Position numbers and translations under genes: made by a program. A model generated the notes under the pieces. The model saw only the letters and a program-made list of their open reading frames with translations, was not told the DNA's origin and did no database searches. 64,000 bases of DNA from Apostichopus japonicus (lineage: Eukaryota; Echinodermata; Holothuroidea; Aspidochirotida; Stichopodidae): contig NC_092563.1 of assembly GCF_037975245.1 (NCBI RefSeq), positions 13,134,001-13,198,000 of the forward strand. Direction: 5' to 3'. This document shows, one piece after another, positions 12,626 to 62,211 of the stretch. How positions within the stretch are numbered: the stretch's first letter is position 1; every line of letters begins with the position of its first letter.

Positions 12626-13988
12626 TAAACATTTTGGAACTGGATGATGAACTTCTGGAAAAATCCCAATGCTCCACCAGAATATTTCATAACCCTATTT
12701 TGAGAATTGCCCCAGACTTTGGAGACCATTGCCTTAGTCACAACAGACAGAGGAATCTTTCCAGTTCACAGGTTGGAGAAATGAGTTTCTTTAAGGCGCT
12801 GTACGTTCTCTGTATACATGGGGCTCATAAAACACAAATTTAGAAAGTGAGAATACAGTAATTAGATAAAATGGATGAACTCTATATGCACAAATCTGAC
12901 CCTTCTCTAAATCAGTAATAATGCCAGGGAATTTAGTGTGTTCACATTTTGCATAGCAATTATATTGAACATTATGAGTTTAGGCAATGTATGTACACTA
13001 ACTACCTACTGTATTGAGCTATTGATTGATCAAAATCTCGCCTCCTTTCCCCTTTTTCCAAATTTTCCACCTGTGAATGAATATGTATTGAAATACAACC
13101 TGGTGATTAGTCACTCTCTTTCTGATGTCTCTGTGTCAGTTTGTAGCATTACAATAGGGAACAAAGATAAAGGCCTTCAGTAGGAAAATGTAAGCAATGT
13201 GAATAATGTGTGTCATTAACTGGGCTTTAATGTGAATATTTTTTATTATTTAGAATTTTGTCCTTCTTAGTTCTAACTGTTTTTAATGTGAAAGTAAGCC
13301 ATGAAGGGTTCTTTCTTTGAAGCAATGTTAGAACACATTCACACTCAGCAGACTTAACTTTGAAGGGCAGATGGTGAGGTTACTGTTGTTCATGATCTAT
13401 CCATTAGAAATCACCCTTATAAGTCTATAATTTAGTTTAATGTGGTTTGCAAACCCAGCTTGACATATAATTCCTTCTAAATTAGTTATCAAAATTTGAT
13501 GGTGAAAGAATTTGCATAGGGCTGTATTATAGTCTACTAGCATTAAAGTTTAAGATATGTGCTAGGAGCTTTTGAAAACAACATCCGTCATTTCGAATGG
13601 CAAAGCCATAACCAGACCTTTGTTGTTTTCTTCTTACTTGCCAAAAGTTTTGACCTTCTCTGATGATGATTGGAGTTGTGATATAGTTATGAAATCACTT
13701 TTGGAGAGGGGGGGGGGGTGATGAGGGAGAGGTAAGCATAGACATGACATAAGGCTTATTAATAGGTTGTTCCCCAACTGTAGGTTGTACTTGGCTGTGG
13801 TTTTCTTCTGATTACTACAGTACCCTTCTTTCCTTCTCAACCAGTTAACAAGAATATTTTATTACTGTGAAATAAAGGCTGCAGTCATTTTATAAATCAC
13901 AAAATTCCTAACTTAGTCTTATATTCCTACAATTAAATTGCTTGTATTGATCTAGGCCTTTAGTAATTACTGTAGCATGGTGGGCTCA

Positions 13989-14533
13989 TAATTGACGCAC
14001 TAACAAATTTGATCAACGATGTCTATTAAGGAAGAATGTATGCGTTTTTCATTGGTAGTTCCTCAGAAATGTAATGATCTCAGAATATTTATTGTTCTGT
14101 GCCTAAGCAACATACATTTGAGCAGAATTTGACCACAAAATGTTTGCCGTGTCAAGTTCTTTCATACCCCGAACCTGACACATTCGTCAGTGAGCTAACT
14201 AACTGTACAGTTTACATCCATTGACTCTGGATGCTGTTTGCTATGCTCTGAGCCTCTAACTTCTAAGCTCAGACAGGTCAGGTCCCAGAGAGTAGTAGAA
14301 TGTTGAGGTAAATTTGGTTAGTTTTAGGGAGTAAAATTTCCAAATGCCAAAAATACGTGGAAAAATTTGGGGCAGGGTCTTAAAAGCTTAAAAAACAATT
14401 TGATCAGCACATACCTGAAATGGATTCAAACTCATGAAATATGTAATTCTGCTTCTGTAAAAGGCTTAAGTTGCCTGCTGTATCGTTGCTATTAATATTT
14501 GAAGGTGCGTCAATTCGAAGGTGCGTCAATTAT
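13989..14533. mobile_element. Inverted-repeat element with TA flanks (mariner-type MITE)
   Basis: Left end CATAATTGACGCAC (13,987-14,000) and right end GTGCGTCAATTATG (14,521-14,534) are perfect inverted repeats. Reading TA as the target duplication, the element termini are ATTGACGCAC, as expected for a Tc1/mariner-type non-autonomous element of about 540 bp. The right terminus is partly doubled (ggtgcgtcaatt also at about 14,504). No transposase frame is present. Confidence 0.7.
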
Positions 14534-14539
14534 GAAGCC

Positions 14540-17500
14540 TTTCCTATACTATTGCTGCTGAGTAAAAGCACAAACGTTATCCAGCAATGGCACTGTAACA
14601 AATTAACTGCAAGGTAAGAATATCGCAAAACTGGGCCCAACACAATAATTAATACTGTACATCTGTCATCGCGGGATTTTTCCTTTGATACTCAAATAAG
14701 AACTACAAAATAAACTTACCTTGCTTGAAAACCACAATTAAAACGTCAGATATTGTCACTTTTATAAACGTAGAGGATGATAAGAGCCAATAAAAGTTTG
14801 AATCAACAAATTCTCACGCTAACGTTTCCAAAGCACTACAATGACGCTTGCCACTGTCTACCTGAACTCGAAACTAAGATGTGCATGTTGAGCATGCAGC
14901 ACGCTGGTATGTTCAACTAGCTGTTTCTAAGGTTCAGCTAAACAAGATCGCTAGCAGAAGTTTGGTGCAAGTGAGCGGTACACATTGGCTTTCAAGTTGA
15001 GTTTTGAAATGACGTATGTTCGAGTATCAGTACCTGTAGAGGGCTCTTTACCGATAAGCTGATATAAAACTAGCTGTGTTGGTTGGAAAGTGTTTTGTAA
15101 CTTTGAGAATACATAACAAAATGAATATGTGCAGCCGAGCGTATCAATATACGACCAGACCGTCCAGACGGGTTCTTTCCCCTATTTGGATCTCTCAGTT
15201 CTGCAACACATAAGATGCAAAACTTGTGTTTCAATTTAATACGAAGATGTCACATAACCACAACACCCCTGTAAGATCTGCTAGATCCAAGAGCCTTTAA
15301 CTGTTGATCTGCCTTTAACTGCCTTTAACAGTGATAGACTCAGAGTTTATCAACACGGAACCATCTCCTACACGTTCAGTAACAAGTCTACAATAAATCT
15401 TATCATCAATAGACATTCGAAAACATTAGGGCACAAGTTAATTGAACAGAAACTAATTATGACAATGTAACTGCCATCAGAGGAAAAAGGGATCACCAAA
15501 AAAAAAAAGACCACCATCAATGACGAAGCTAGCCATGCGACTTGAACTTGGTATGATAAGAAAATAAATTCACGAAAGTACAATCACAATCGACGACGGA
15601 AGAAACAAAACACGAGCACTTCAGAAAGAGAAACAGTCTTTTGGCAATGTTCGCCGACGGAAATTAGTTTAACAAGTTTATTACTGATATACGAAAAGGG
15701 AAGGGTGCACGACTTCAGAAATGGCATGTGTTTCATTCGCCATCTGCAAAACGTTTCCTCCCACTGAGACTACCATATCATTGCATAATTTAACACTTCT
15801 GATGTTTTCGGATGATAGCTCTAGTCTGTAGGTTAGGAACTGACAAGGAAATACTCTTTTAAATGTTAGCTTACTAAAATTAATTTGAGGCCCATATACT
15901 CCTGACTGTTTAACCTTCCGAGTACTAAGTTTCGTATGTTCTAAAGTGGTTTGGGTGAAGAAACTCAGACCCAGCTTGACCTGTGCCACTTTGTGTTTCA
16001 ACAGCAGTGATGCAGTAATTATTTACCGAAACCTTCCATGGGACTATATGTTAAACCCTTAGTGTGATACAGTCGCGGCGTCAGATATTTTGCATGATCT
16101 CCACTGAGGTACTATGTGGAACCTCAAAGCCTCAAAATGTACAAAGACTGTTAGAATTAATGCAGCCAGGAGCTTGTAGCAAATATAAAAGTGAGGGGGT
16201 ATGGAGAAAATAACAAAAGAAATTAGGTATAGCTTTTGTAAGTGACATGTACTGCACAGTATTGAAGGTGATAAAAAAGATGCCACTTGTGGTCTTCTCC
16301 TGTCATGTCATGTCATGGTTGTCATGACATCGTTTAGTATCAAGAATGATGAGGGTAATTTCAAACTCGATGGTGTTCAAAAACCTGTTGTGCACACACA
16401 TGGAATTCTATGTCCAGATCATGTCCCATTCGTCGCCGGTCGCCAACGAACGGGACAAGATCTGAGAGGATTTTCCGAATTGATATTTTTATGAATTTTC
16501 TGGCACTTGAGAGAATGATATAGATTTGTAAAATAGAAACTGCCAGACACATGCCCTAAGTCTTGTCTACGTTGGACTCCATTTTTCATATACAGGTAAT
16601 CACGGACATTGAGTATTTTATCTCTTTGTAGAGCAAAAGTTTTTTCTCTCCGGTATCAGACATGGGAGTGCCTAATGACAACGGAGAGAGGAATGGTGGG
16701 CACGAGTACCTCTCCGTCCACAGGATACATGGAGAGTGTCGAAAGATAGATGCAGCCCATAGAGCAGAATATTCTGCTCTATGATGCAGCCACTCTTCAT
16801 ACCCATCATCCAACGATCGACATGTCAGGCCAGGCAGCGAGATCCGCTCGGACCAGTGGCATGCGTATGCTGCCATAAGTCAACAGCTCGGCTTCATTGG
16901 CTACCTTACTGGCCCCTCATCAACCGTTTTTGTTTTTCTTTGCTTTCAATACCCACCCAAAATTTGTTTTGTTTAAGGGTGACTTTGGGCAGAATTTCAG
17001 TCCAAGAAAAATGTAAAAACTTGAATGAACACCCCGCTGAGATCAATTATTTCTTCAAGGACTGTTTTATTATATGGCACAAGAGTTATTGTCACACCCC
17101 TTCCTGCTCCCGAGACTGCCGCATGAAGGCCCCTATCTGACGGACGAATCTGACCACTTTCTCAAATACTGAAGGTGACGGCACCCTATTTCACCATCAC
17201 TGCGGTGCAGCAATGTTGAACCCAAGTTGTTTCAAAACTACTGTCAGAAGAGAACCGAGCCAAAAATGGCAAACTGGAAATACTCCAGTCTATGCTCAAC
17301 AACACTGCACAGCCATAATCCTCTATAGATTGTGGGACAAACACTCTCTTACCACTACACCGAGCATTCACCTTTACCGGGAAATCAACAAGTACAATAA
17401 GCCCTCCCCTTCCCACACCGATCCCAAACATCAACAGCAAAAAGAATTGAGTTAGGCAGATTTTCAGGTAGTAGGAATGTATTGAATTTGAAGCTAGTCA

Positions 17501-20400
17501 CACTGTATAATATGAGATACTTACATCAAATAACAGTGAAGCATCTAATTAAGATGCCAGAAAAAATGGTATTTAACACATTCATCACTATCAACACGAA
17601 GAAATGATAATAATATCAAAAACGAAAAAAAAAAAGAAAAAAAAATCACAGGATAATGATTCTTGAGAATTTTTTTTTTATAATCATGATTTACAATCCA
17701 ACAATCTGACATTTTTATTTAATTTTTTTTCATATATATATACTTTTTTATTTATTTTTTTATATTTTTTATGTGTGTGTGAATATTTTTTGTTTCCAAT
17801 ACATGCTATCAAAGGCAGCCAAACAACTATCATATACAATTTAATATTCTAATCACAAAAATGTATAAAACATTCCCAGTCTCTCATATCAATAACATAT
17901 GTTTAATACTCAAAACTAGGAATTGCAATCCAATCTTGTATCACATCAACCTTTTCACTGACATTCAATTAGGAATTTAAAAAAGAAAAGAAAAATAAAT
18001 TAAACATTAATTCTCTTCCCCCCCCCCTGCCCAAATCCCTCCCCAGAAAATAAGATATTATTAGAAAAGTAAAGAACACAGCTGAAACAGCTCTGCATCC
18101 ATACACTTCAATATTCTTTTCAATATTGTCCTGTCACAGCCTCAATCAATAAATACAGGAGAAGTCAATTTCTCTTTAATCTCACAGGCCTAAGAGCAGG
18201 AATTCAGAATTGGGGAATGGGAGGGAGGGGAGAGAGGGGGATCCATGGAGGGACATAATACTTGTGCCATGTAATGTGTGAAGTTTTTGTACACATTTAG
18301 TTGCCACATATGGGGGAAGCGATAAAGCAGCCTGCACAGGGTAGGGGAGGGTGGAAAGGAGAGGGAGGGGAAGGGGAAGAGTAATCAATCACAAAATATG
18401 CTAGGGCATCCACCAGAGAATGCAGACTTTTTTGTAAACATAGAAATGTTTTTTTATAATGAATTTAACTTTAATTATTTAAAAAAAAAACTTTTCAGGT
18501 GGAATATTTCACTTTTCTCAGAGGATGAAAGTTGCTTCTACCAGTTCAAATAAATGAGACTTTTAATACATGCAACTTGACATTTTACACTAGTGTGAAG
18601 CCCCCTTAAATAATATAGGGCGTCAAAGCCCCTCATATCATTTCAAAACATTTCTATCATATTCACATACACAAGTTTCCATTGATGCACAAATTAACTT
18701 TTCCCTAGGGAAAAGAAAAATAGAAAAAAAAAATAGAGATGCATTATATAACAATAAATAAATAATACAAAAACACACTTCATATTCAAGACAATGATCC
18801 TAATAAATATACAAAATAACAAAAGCACTATCATTATTCATCAAATCAAGCGAACTTCCTTTTTGTTTTTCTTGTCAAAAATAATCACATTTCTACTGTT
18901 TTCAATTGTAAAGCACATTCAATACCTCAAACAGTGAGACTGTTATTATTACATTCCCCCCGCTATGTTAATAAATGAAATCCATTCATCCATCATCTTT
19001 TGTATTTTAGATAATATACATATAAGTTACAATGGTAAATAATCCACGGCTATAACCAACAAGCACAGGACTGGTAGAAAAAATGACATACATGATAAAT
19101 ACTTGACCAGAAGATGACTAAATAAGTTACTCGGCGAATAGTGAATTCCAGGTGAAATACTTACACTGATACATTATGTATACGTGACACACGCACACAC
19201 ACAATCCCCCCTCCATCCCCCCTCCCACCCCATCCCCCTAAGCTCACCATTTCCAAAAAAGCCCTTAAAAATATCAATTTTTGCTTACAACCTACTGACT
19301 AACAACTGCAAAGTGGTGGTTTTTTTAAATATCTCTGACACTCCAGTAGGTGTTGAACGGTATTGTGGTAGCACTAATACCGAGATAAGTCTCTTGTGTA
19401 CAATTAAATAATAAATGGAAATTATGGATATTTGGAAGAAGAACTAACTTTGTGAGGTATCTATCCAAAACTCCAAAGTTCAGAATATGTGTATTAACTC
19501 ATTGGACATCACTATATTTATTTATATCTTAAGCCCAAGTATACATGGAAGCAATAACATTTGAATCTTTCAGTACACCAGCTTCAAGCTCAACATGATC
19601 TCTACCACATAGGCGGCCTATGATGATGATGGTGGGGTTTTGTGTCACCTATTTAGTAAGGTACCGTCTGATCGTGGTAACTTCAGTGCCAAAATGCAGC
19701 TAACAGAGAGACCGCCGAATCAGACCTGAAGCTTAGGAAGTATACTATAAGCTATGAGGCTATGGTAATATAGCTGCAATGCTAAATACACAAGTAAAAC
19801 TACAGACAGATCAACACTTTGCATATTCAACTTGAAAGCCAATAGTAATTCAGAAGACTTTAAGGTCTTAACAACAAACCATCCATCTATAGGTAGACAC
19901 GAAAGAAGGAAAAATATGCTTCCGGTTACAGCTTCAAGTCCTAAACGGTGATCGTTGGAAACAAAATTCAATAAACTCCCATCATTTTACTAAGCAGTGA
20001 AAGCTTTCCCTGTCTTGCAACTGCAACGATTTTGCATGATATGATAAACCACACATTAAAGACACTGAGATAAGTTTTATGCTAACAACTGGTCTGGGTT
20101 GTCAAATTTTCTCACATGATTCAATTCCAAAATTCACATTGGCTAAGAAATAAATCAAGTGTTTGAAGACTTTTCAATTTGTTTGCGATCACTTCAGATA
20201 ATATCTTCATCATGTCAATTGGCACACTTCAAAAAGCCTATGAACAAGTATAACAGAATGATGGAAAGGACGAAGTATTAAAAAGGATTTTCTGGTGAAC
20301 GAAGTTGATCGCTTAGCAAAATTATATCAATATTTCCTAAACCTTTGGGCAAAAATTGCATCCTCATAGCCTAATTGCACCGCAAAGATTTTTCAATGTT
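14540..20400. other. Long stretch without supported gene
   Basis: 15-17.5 kb has several moderately long open frames on both strands (for example 15,681-16,001 minus and 16,586-16,876 minus) but none has convincing splice sites or recognisable motifs. 17.5-19 kb is extremely AT-rich with A and T runs and a C run at 18,018, as often seen in introns or long 3' UTRs. Confidence 0.4.
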
Positions 20401-20416
20401 TTTGTGACATTTTGTT

Positions 20417-20475
20417 AATGCATCTGGCAACAGGTGAGTGAAAGGCATTATTCACTCTGCTGTTGCCAGGTGCAT
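20417..20475. repeat. 59-nt near-perfect hairpin
   Basis: AATGCATCTGGCAACAG (20,417-20,433) pairs with CTGTTGCCAGGTGCATT (20,459-20,475), with one G-U pair. A 2/2 internal loop, a further 7-bp stem (GAGTGAA/TTCACTC) and an 8-nt loop complete it. The size resembles a small RNA precursor or a MITE core. A partly similar sequence (gaatgcatctggcaa) occurs at about 40,700. Confidence 0.75.
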
Positions 20476-22147
20476 TCAAATAATACCAATAAATATGAAA
20501 AATTCATATCTTTGCCAAACAAAATTCTATGAGGATGGGGTTTCGACCTACCGATGCAGAAAATTTCAAAACACTTTCACAAAGCAATTCCCACAACATC
20601 CATTTAAAGTGTAAAGGCTGAGCACTGGATCCCTCCAGATGGTCAAAATGAACAAATGTAATTTAAGCATGAAATTTGAACAAGTTGGCCAAAATTATGA
20701 GAGAAGAAATGGAGAAAGAGACACCTATAAATATATACATAATACAAAAGTAACATTGCACCCATTACTGCAGACCTCTTTATAAAGCTGGGACATCATG
20801 CCAAAGTTAAATCATTTATCTTGTTTTGAAAAATATGAAAACTAAATTCTTTTGGTGAAGGAGACTGAATCTTTTCAATGACAATGTAAGACAGAAAGGT
20901 GATAAAATGTGCTAGGGGGAGGGGCGGGGGGAAGGGTGCGGCTTGGTCGAAAGTACAAACTGAAGTACAACAATTAACAATAAATAACAAATTTACAAGC
21001 AAACATTTGCAAGAATGTGAAACATAAAATGCTAACAATCACCTTTCTCAAAATCCACCCCTTCAACTGCAGTAACTAACTTTTAGAATCGCCTACATCT
21101 GCTTTCAAACTAACCACCTCCTTTGTTCAGTCTTACCCGGAGAGACCCCTAGATATTCATCTTGACCACCCTCCTTTAGGGTACCTACTATTCCCAAACC
21201 ATTCGCTTTTGTATTGACAATAAGCCTTCTTCCCTCAATTTCACTCACCAAACCAACAACTACGTGTTAATTCACCCCTCCTTCACAACGTCCACCTTCC
21301 TCTCGCATTCACATTCAGTAACTGCCTTCCCTTCACGATACCTCATCTCCTTCCCTTCCCTTCACGATACCTCATCTTCCAATTTACTCTCTGTATTTGT
21401 ATTTACACTGGGCCATCTTTCTTCGCTTTTATTCCTACCTTACCAGGCTAACCACTACGCGTTCACTTAACGTGTTCACATCGAAAGCACCCGTCCTGCA
21501 CCTCAGCAGCTTTTACTTTAACCACAGTATCAGAGGTAACACCCTATTAAGACCCACCCTATTAAGACCAGGATTATATGAGTCATTTTTAAGAATAAGA
21601 AACACTGCATAAATAATATGTCTACCAGACAGGCAAGAAATGTTCTCATGATGCAAAAAATAGGAAAACAGCCAAAATAATATGACATTTCAAAAGAAAC
21701 CAAATAGATCAGTCCTATACAACAAGTAGCCTCTTTAAACATTCAGCAGTCAGTCTCCAAAGACCATGGGATAGCAGACTGAGTCACAGTTTACACGTTC
21801 GATTACTGAAGATTACAAAAGGTGTTAATAGAAGAAAACAAATTCAAAGTTTGCTTAGAACTAAGACTAAGATATCAATATCTTTAAAATTGACATATTA
21901 ATTAATTTTGAATTTTTTTCTTCACCGACAAACAAAAGAAACCCTACACCTGTCTCCGCAAAACACTCTTATTTAAGATCCTTATCCATAGGTGAAGTGT
22001 TATTTAAATATGTGTTTATTACATGTGCTTCCAATGATCGCATGACAAGCAATAAACATTGTGCAGCTACGATCTCTGAGGTGGGTGTCTGAAAGCTTGA
22101 ATTTTTTATATTTAAGAGTTTCTACAGTTACAAAAGGGCAAGAAAAT

Positions 22148-22390
22148 GGTTATTTTGGATTAATGGATTACTTTGCTTAATACAATAAGCGATAACTTTG
22201 TTAATTAAGAGCACACAAAATGAAGTAGAGATGAATATTTTGGATTAATGGATTAACTTACTTGTGATGCCTTTGTTATTTAGAGAACACAAAATGAAAT
22301 CGAGAAGGTATTTTTGATTAATGGATTAATCTACTTAATACAATAAGTGATCACTTTCTCATTAAATGCACACAAATGAAGTAAAGATGA
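22148..22390. repeat. Degenerate tandem repeat, about 85 bp x 3
   Basis: Three copies containing tttt(g)gattaatggattaa, tacaataag(c/t)gat and cacacaaaatgaagta in the same order. Confidence 0.75.
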
Positions 22391-22568
22391 CAAAAACTAA
22401 GCACAACAGTTGCATTATGGGTTCTCACGGATCCTGTAAATTCCCTATATTGAAAATTGTTTCATGTTGGGGAAAGAAAATGATGTCTTAGTTATATCAA
22501 TGGCTCCCCTTCCCCTTTCCCCTTTGGGGGGGAGCTGATATCTTGGGTCCCAATGTGTGTAATCTGTA

Positions 22569-22665
22569 CTGTTTACGGATCTCTGAATCAAGTAACATGA
22601 TCGTGTGAAAGTGCTCTCAAAAGCATGCTAAACACGCCAGATGGACTTGCATACAGACTCACCGG
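22569..22665. repeat. Isolated copy of the 57-kb minisatellite unit
   Basis: acggatctctgaatcaag, then agtgctctcaaaagcatgct and acttgcatacaga, match the start and unit of the array at 56.7-57.6 kb in the same orientation. The flanking 22.7-24.9 kb is AT-rich with no gene recognised. Confidence 0.7.
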
Positions 22666-24931
22666 GTGATTGACTAGTTCAAGGTTCTGCTTGTGCGGTT
22701 TGGCCTAACGAAAAAAATACATGCCTTTATAGGAAAACACAAGTAAAGGTGCTAACAAACAATTAGTTAATATCGTGAAACACCGATAAACATGTTTCAT
22801 TAGATCTCTTCTTCAATAATTACTCATGAAATTGTAAACAATACTGGTGATCAACTCATGGCACGGTTACATTCCGCAGTCGAAGACTGTAGCTAGTCAA
22901 ATTTTTGCAAAACTGGATGGACCAATATGATGGCGCCCTCTATTAATATGTATGAATTCCTTCAATTAACCAAGCAATCATACACATACGGTTCCCTTCC
23001 AAATGCTGTACTCTACATCACAATTTATGTTTTCTCTTTGAATACTGATTAAATACCACTACGTTAAACAAAGGGATGGCTTTTATAATGACAACTACTC
23101 CAGGTTCTACGAAGGCTGAACAGAACACTAGGGGGCACAAACATAGGCAGAAGTAATTTATATGTTCCAGCACACATACAACATTTCAAATCAGTATATC
23201 AACTGAATTTCATGTTACAACCATTTTAAATTTTATATTTACCCAATTCACTCTCTCTTCCTTCAAGTCTGTCTAAAGACAACACACTTTCTGTTAGGTA
23301 GCAGTTCAAACTAAATACAAATGTACAAATGAATTTTGAAAACTTGAAAGTGAACGATTAAGAAAAAAAAAAATAGGTGGGTTGGTTATAGGAAATCAAT
23401 TTACTATTGTTCATTTTTGCAATCCCCTTTTTGTAATTCATTCAACAAAGAATACCAATAAAAAAAAGTATGTAAGAGATCAATAAAAAAACAACAAAAA
23501 ACAAAAAAAACAAAAAAACAGGGATATCAGGAGAAAAGACAAAATGATGTATGTTTCGATCCTGAGAGTTTATAACTTAACTGGAGTACTACTCAAGGCT
23601 CATCAGTACACAATTAGTTTGTTCATCATAAATTATCCAGAATCTTACAAGAAGATGAGTTTCAATCTTAATTTAGAGAAAATAGTCATAAATCTTTGGA
23701 AGTGTAACAAGCTGCCAATATCATCGTCACTGATTGGTTAAAATATATATGACCAATCAATGACATATGCACACAAATAAAAACGAAAAAAAAAAAAAAA
23801 ACGAGAGAGAAAGAAGGAGAAGAAGAAAGAATCAGAAGATTTGTACCTCAAGATTTAGTGCTTTAAAATTATCCAACTGACAAGTTCTCTCTTTGGCTAT
23901 AAAATATTAGCTAATACCTCCATACTACCCTGTAAGGCATAACTGAACTGTTCAAACAATCTGTTTTTATTAATAGCATTTTTTTCCCCGTTTTTTTTTA
24001 CCAATAGCTCTATCAGGAGTATTATCCAACCAATGAATCATCTCTACCAGTGTAATTTACATCTGATGAGTCTGACAGGTTTGACCATTAGTGTATTAAA
24101 TTTTTCTTACATATTTTTGTATAGCACAGAAGGGCAATAGCGTAGTATGTTTGGTGATGTTCCTTCATTGAACCTAGGCAACAGATCACCAAGTGTAGTG
24201 TCTGAATAAAACTTCTAAATAAAGGTCGCATGCAGAGCAGTAATGTGCACTAGATTTCAAAGGTTTCAATTTTTTTTAAATATGTTTTTCGACTTATAAA
24301 CCTTCTACAGTAGCATGCTCTTAAACTCTCTTTGTGCAAATACATTTGAATGGTATGAATTTTTTGAAATTTTTGTAACACCAATGTCTTATTTTTCACC
24401 TGCAATTTTACCAAGTTATGAAATCTAGAATTCTAGAGTGTTTGTAATGTTTAATGCCCTTTTTTCGTCAGAAATTACTTTACAAACTCGCTTTTGTTGT
24501 GTTTCGTGTGATATTATCTAGAACTTGCAGAATACAACAACTTTACAAAAATGACAATTGTAATATAACTTCCAAAAACGGAAGAAATAAGATACTTAGC
24601 AATTGAAACTAATATTTTAATACAATAAATATTTATGCCCTAAATGTGTCCATGTCTGGGAAGGAAAAACAAATCTGAACAAAAAGAGAGAAAAAAAAAA
24701 TCCCATTTGCATGATATTGTTCATATTTAGTTATTTTGTCACGATTAGCATCCAGGGTGTTTTCTCCCAGTTGTTGTTTCCCTGTTATGATAGAACTGGA
24801 GATGCAATCCTTCATCAACTAATTAAAATGTCTCAAGTTGAAACTCACACTTTAGCTAGATTTCCAAAACCTTATCAGGATCAGAATCCGTTAGGCATTA
24901 AAGCTGTATTAGTGTTGAGTCTACTTCTTAC

Positions 24932-24992
24932 CGAGCCATATAAATATCCGCATAATGAGGAATATCTCTCCAACCCTGTGGCCACAACCATT
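24932..24992 (-). CDS. Possible further exon of the NWD-like gene
   Basis: A 61-base open segment with acceptor ccactctttatag and donor CTCG|gtaaga. Entered in phase 1, as exon 10 requires, it reads EWLWPQGWRDIPHYADIYMA and leaves in phase 2. It does not resemble a WD blade. It is kept because the splice sites are fair, the phase fits and it leads in phase to the 7.6 kb candidate. Chance is a real alternative for so short an exon: the opposite strand is open here too (24,711-24,998). Confidence 0.2.
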
Positions 24993-25805
24993 CTATAAAG
25001 AGTGGCTACTCATTAATGCTCTAATCTAATGCACAACGTTTGTGTCCAACAAAGGTTTATATAATGAACATTGCAAGTTGATCCTTATTTATCATATTTT
25101 GGGATGTTTGAAGGATGCGTTTAGAGTACTTTCATATCTCTCCTTCAATGGCTGCTGGTTTCTATGATATCAAATACTCAATGCAATGTGATGGTTCTAA
25201 GCGTTGGTCTGATATCATTAAATGTGACCAGTAAATTATCTGTTGATTATAAGAGTTTCATCCAATGTTTCCACATCTAGACAAAATCAACACAAGTCAT
25301 TTTTCTTGTAGTAAAGAAGTACAGAATTACAGACTTTAAGGTACCAGTGTTTTGTTTGACAAGATACACGCAATTCCCAGTACTGCACATAAATAATTAG
25401 TAATGTAAAAAATATATATATAGTGGTGAACCTTCTTGTCATTCTCATCTCCGATTTCATTTGAAGTATGTGAATTGCATGGTCAGGGCAAACATCAAAC
25501 AACCTTAAATTGCAATTACCGAGTGGAAATGCAGAATGTATAAACCATGATAGCTGCTCAGTCTTTTTAACCATTCTATACAAACCCTGCAAGGCCCCCT
25601 CTTTTTCTCTTGACCTAAAGGATATTTAAATTTAGTAATATGGATTGAGTGTCCAGAGCTCTGGCTTCTCTACGGAAACCATGTTTATTCTTAGTACTTT
25701 ATCAGAATTAATAATAAATAAAAAAAATCAATTCATTTCCTACTTCAAACATTTCCTTGATATCTACAACCGTCTGTAATGTAAACTTCCATCAGAGTAT
25801 CTGAC

Positions 25806-62211
<36,406 letters not shown>

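Noticed and set aside
14720-14766. TATAAAAG followed by a perfect gtaagt donor on the minus strand
   Set aside because: It would leave a first exon of under 20 bases; no supporting downstream acceptor could be chosen.
15681-16876. Several 60-106 codon minus-strand open frames
   Set aside because: Frames are broken relative to each other, lack good splice signals and show no motif; could be a decayed gene but cannot be supported.
22663-22705. Possible 43-base micro-exon on the minus strand (between cgttag and gtgagt)
   Set aside because: Wrong phase for exon 10 (a stop results), and the donor side borders a dispersed repeat unit.
24711-24998. 95-codon open frame on the plus strand
   Set aside because: No splice sites, no similarity recognised, starts in AT-rich DNA.
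25287-25592. 101-codon minus-strand frame with an LRLFDV motif, considered as the next WD exon
   Set aside because: Entry in phase 1 from exon 10 meets a stop from each plausible acceptor; only one weak WD-like motif.
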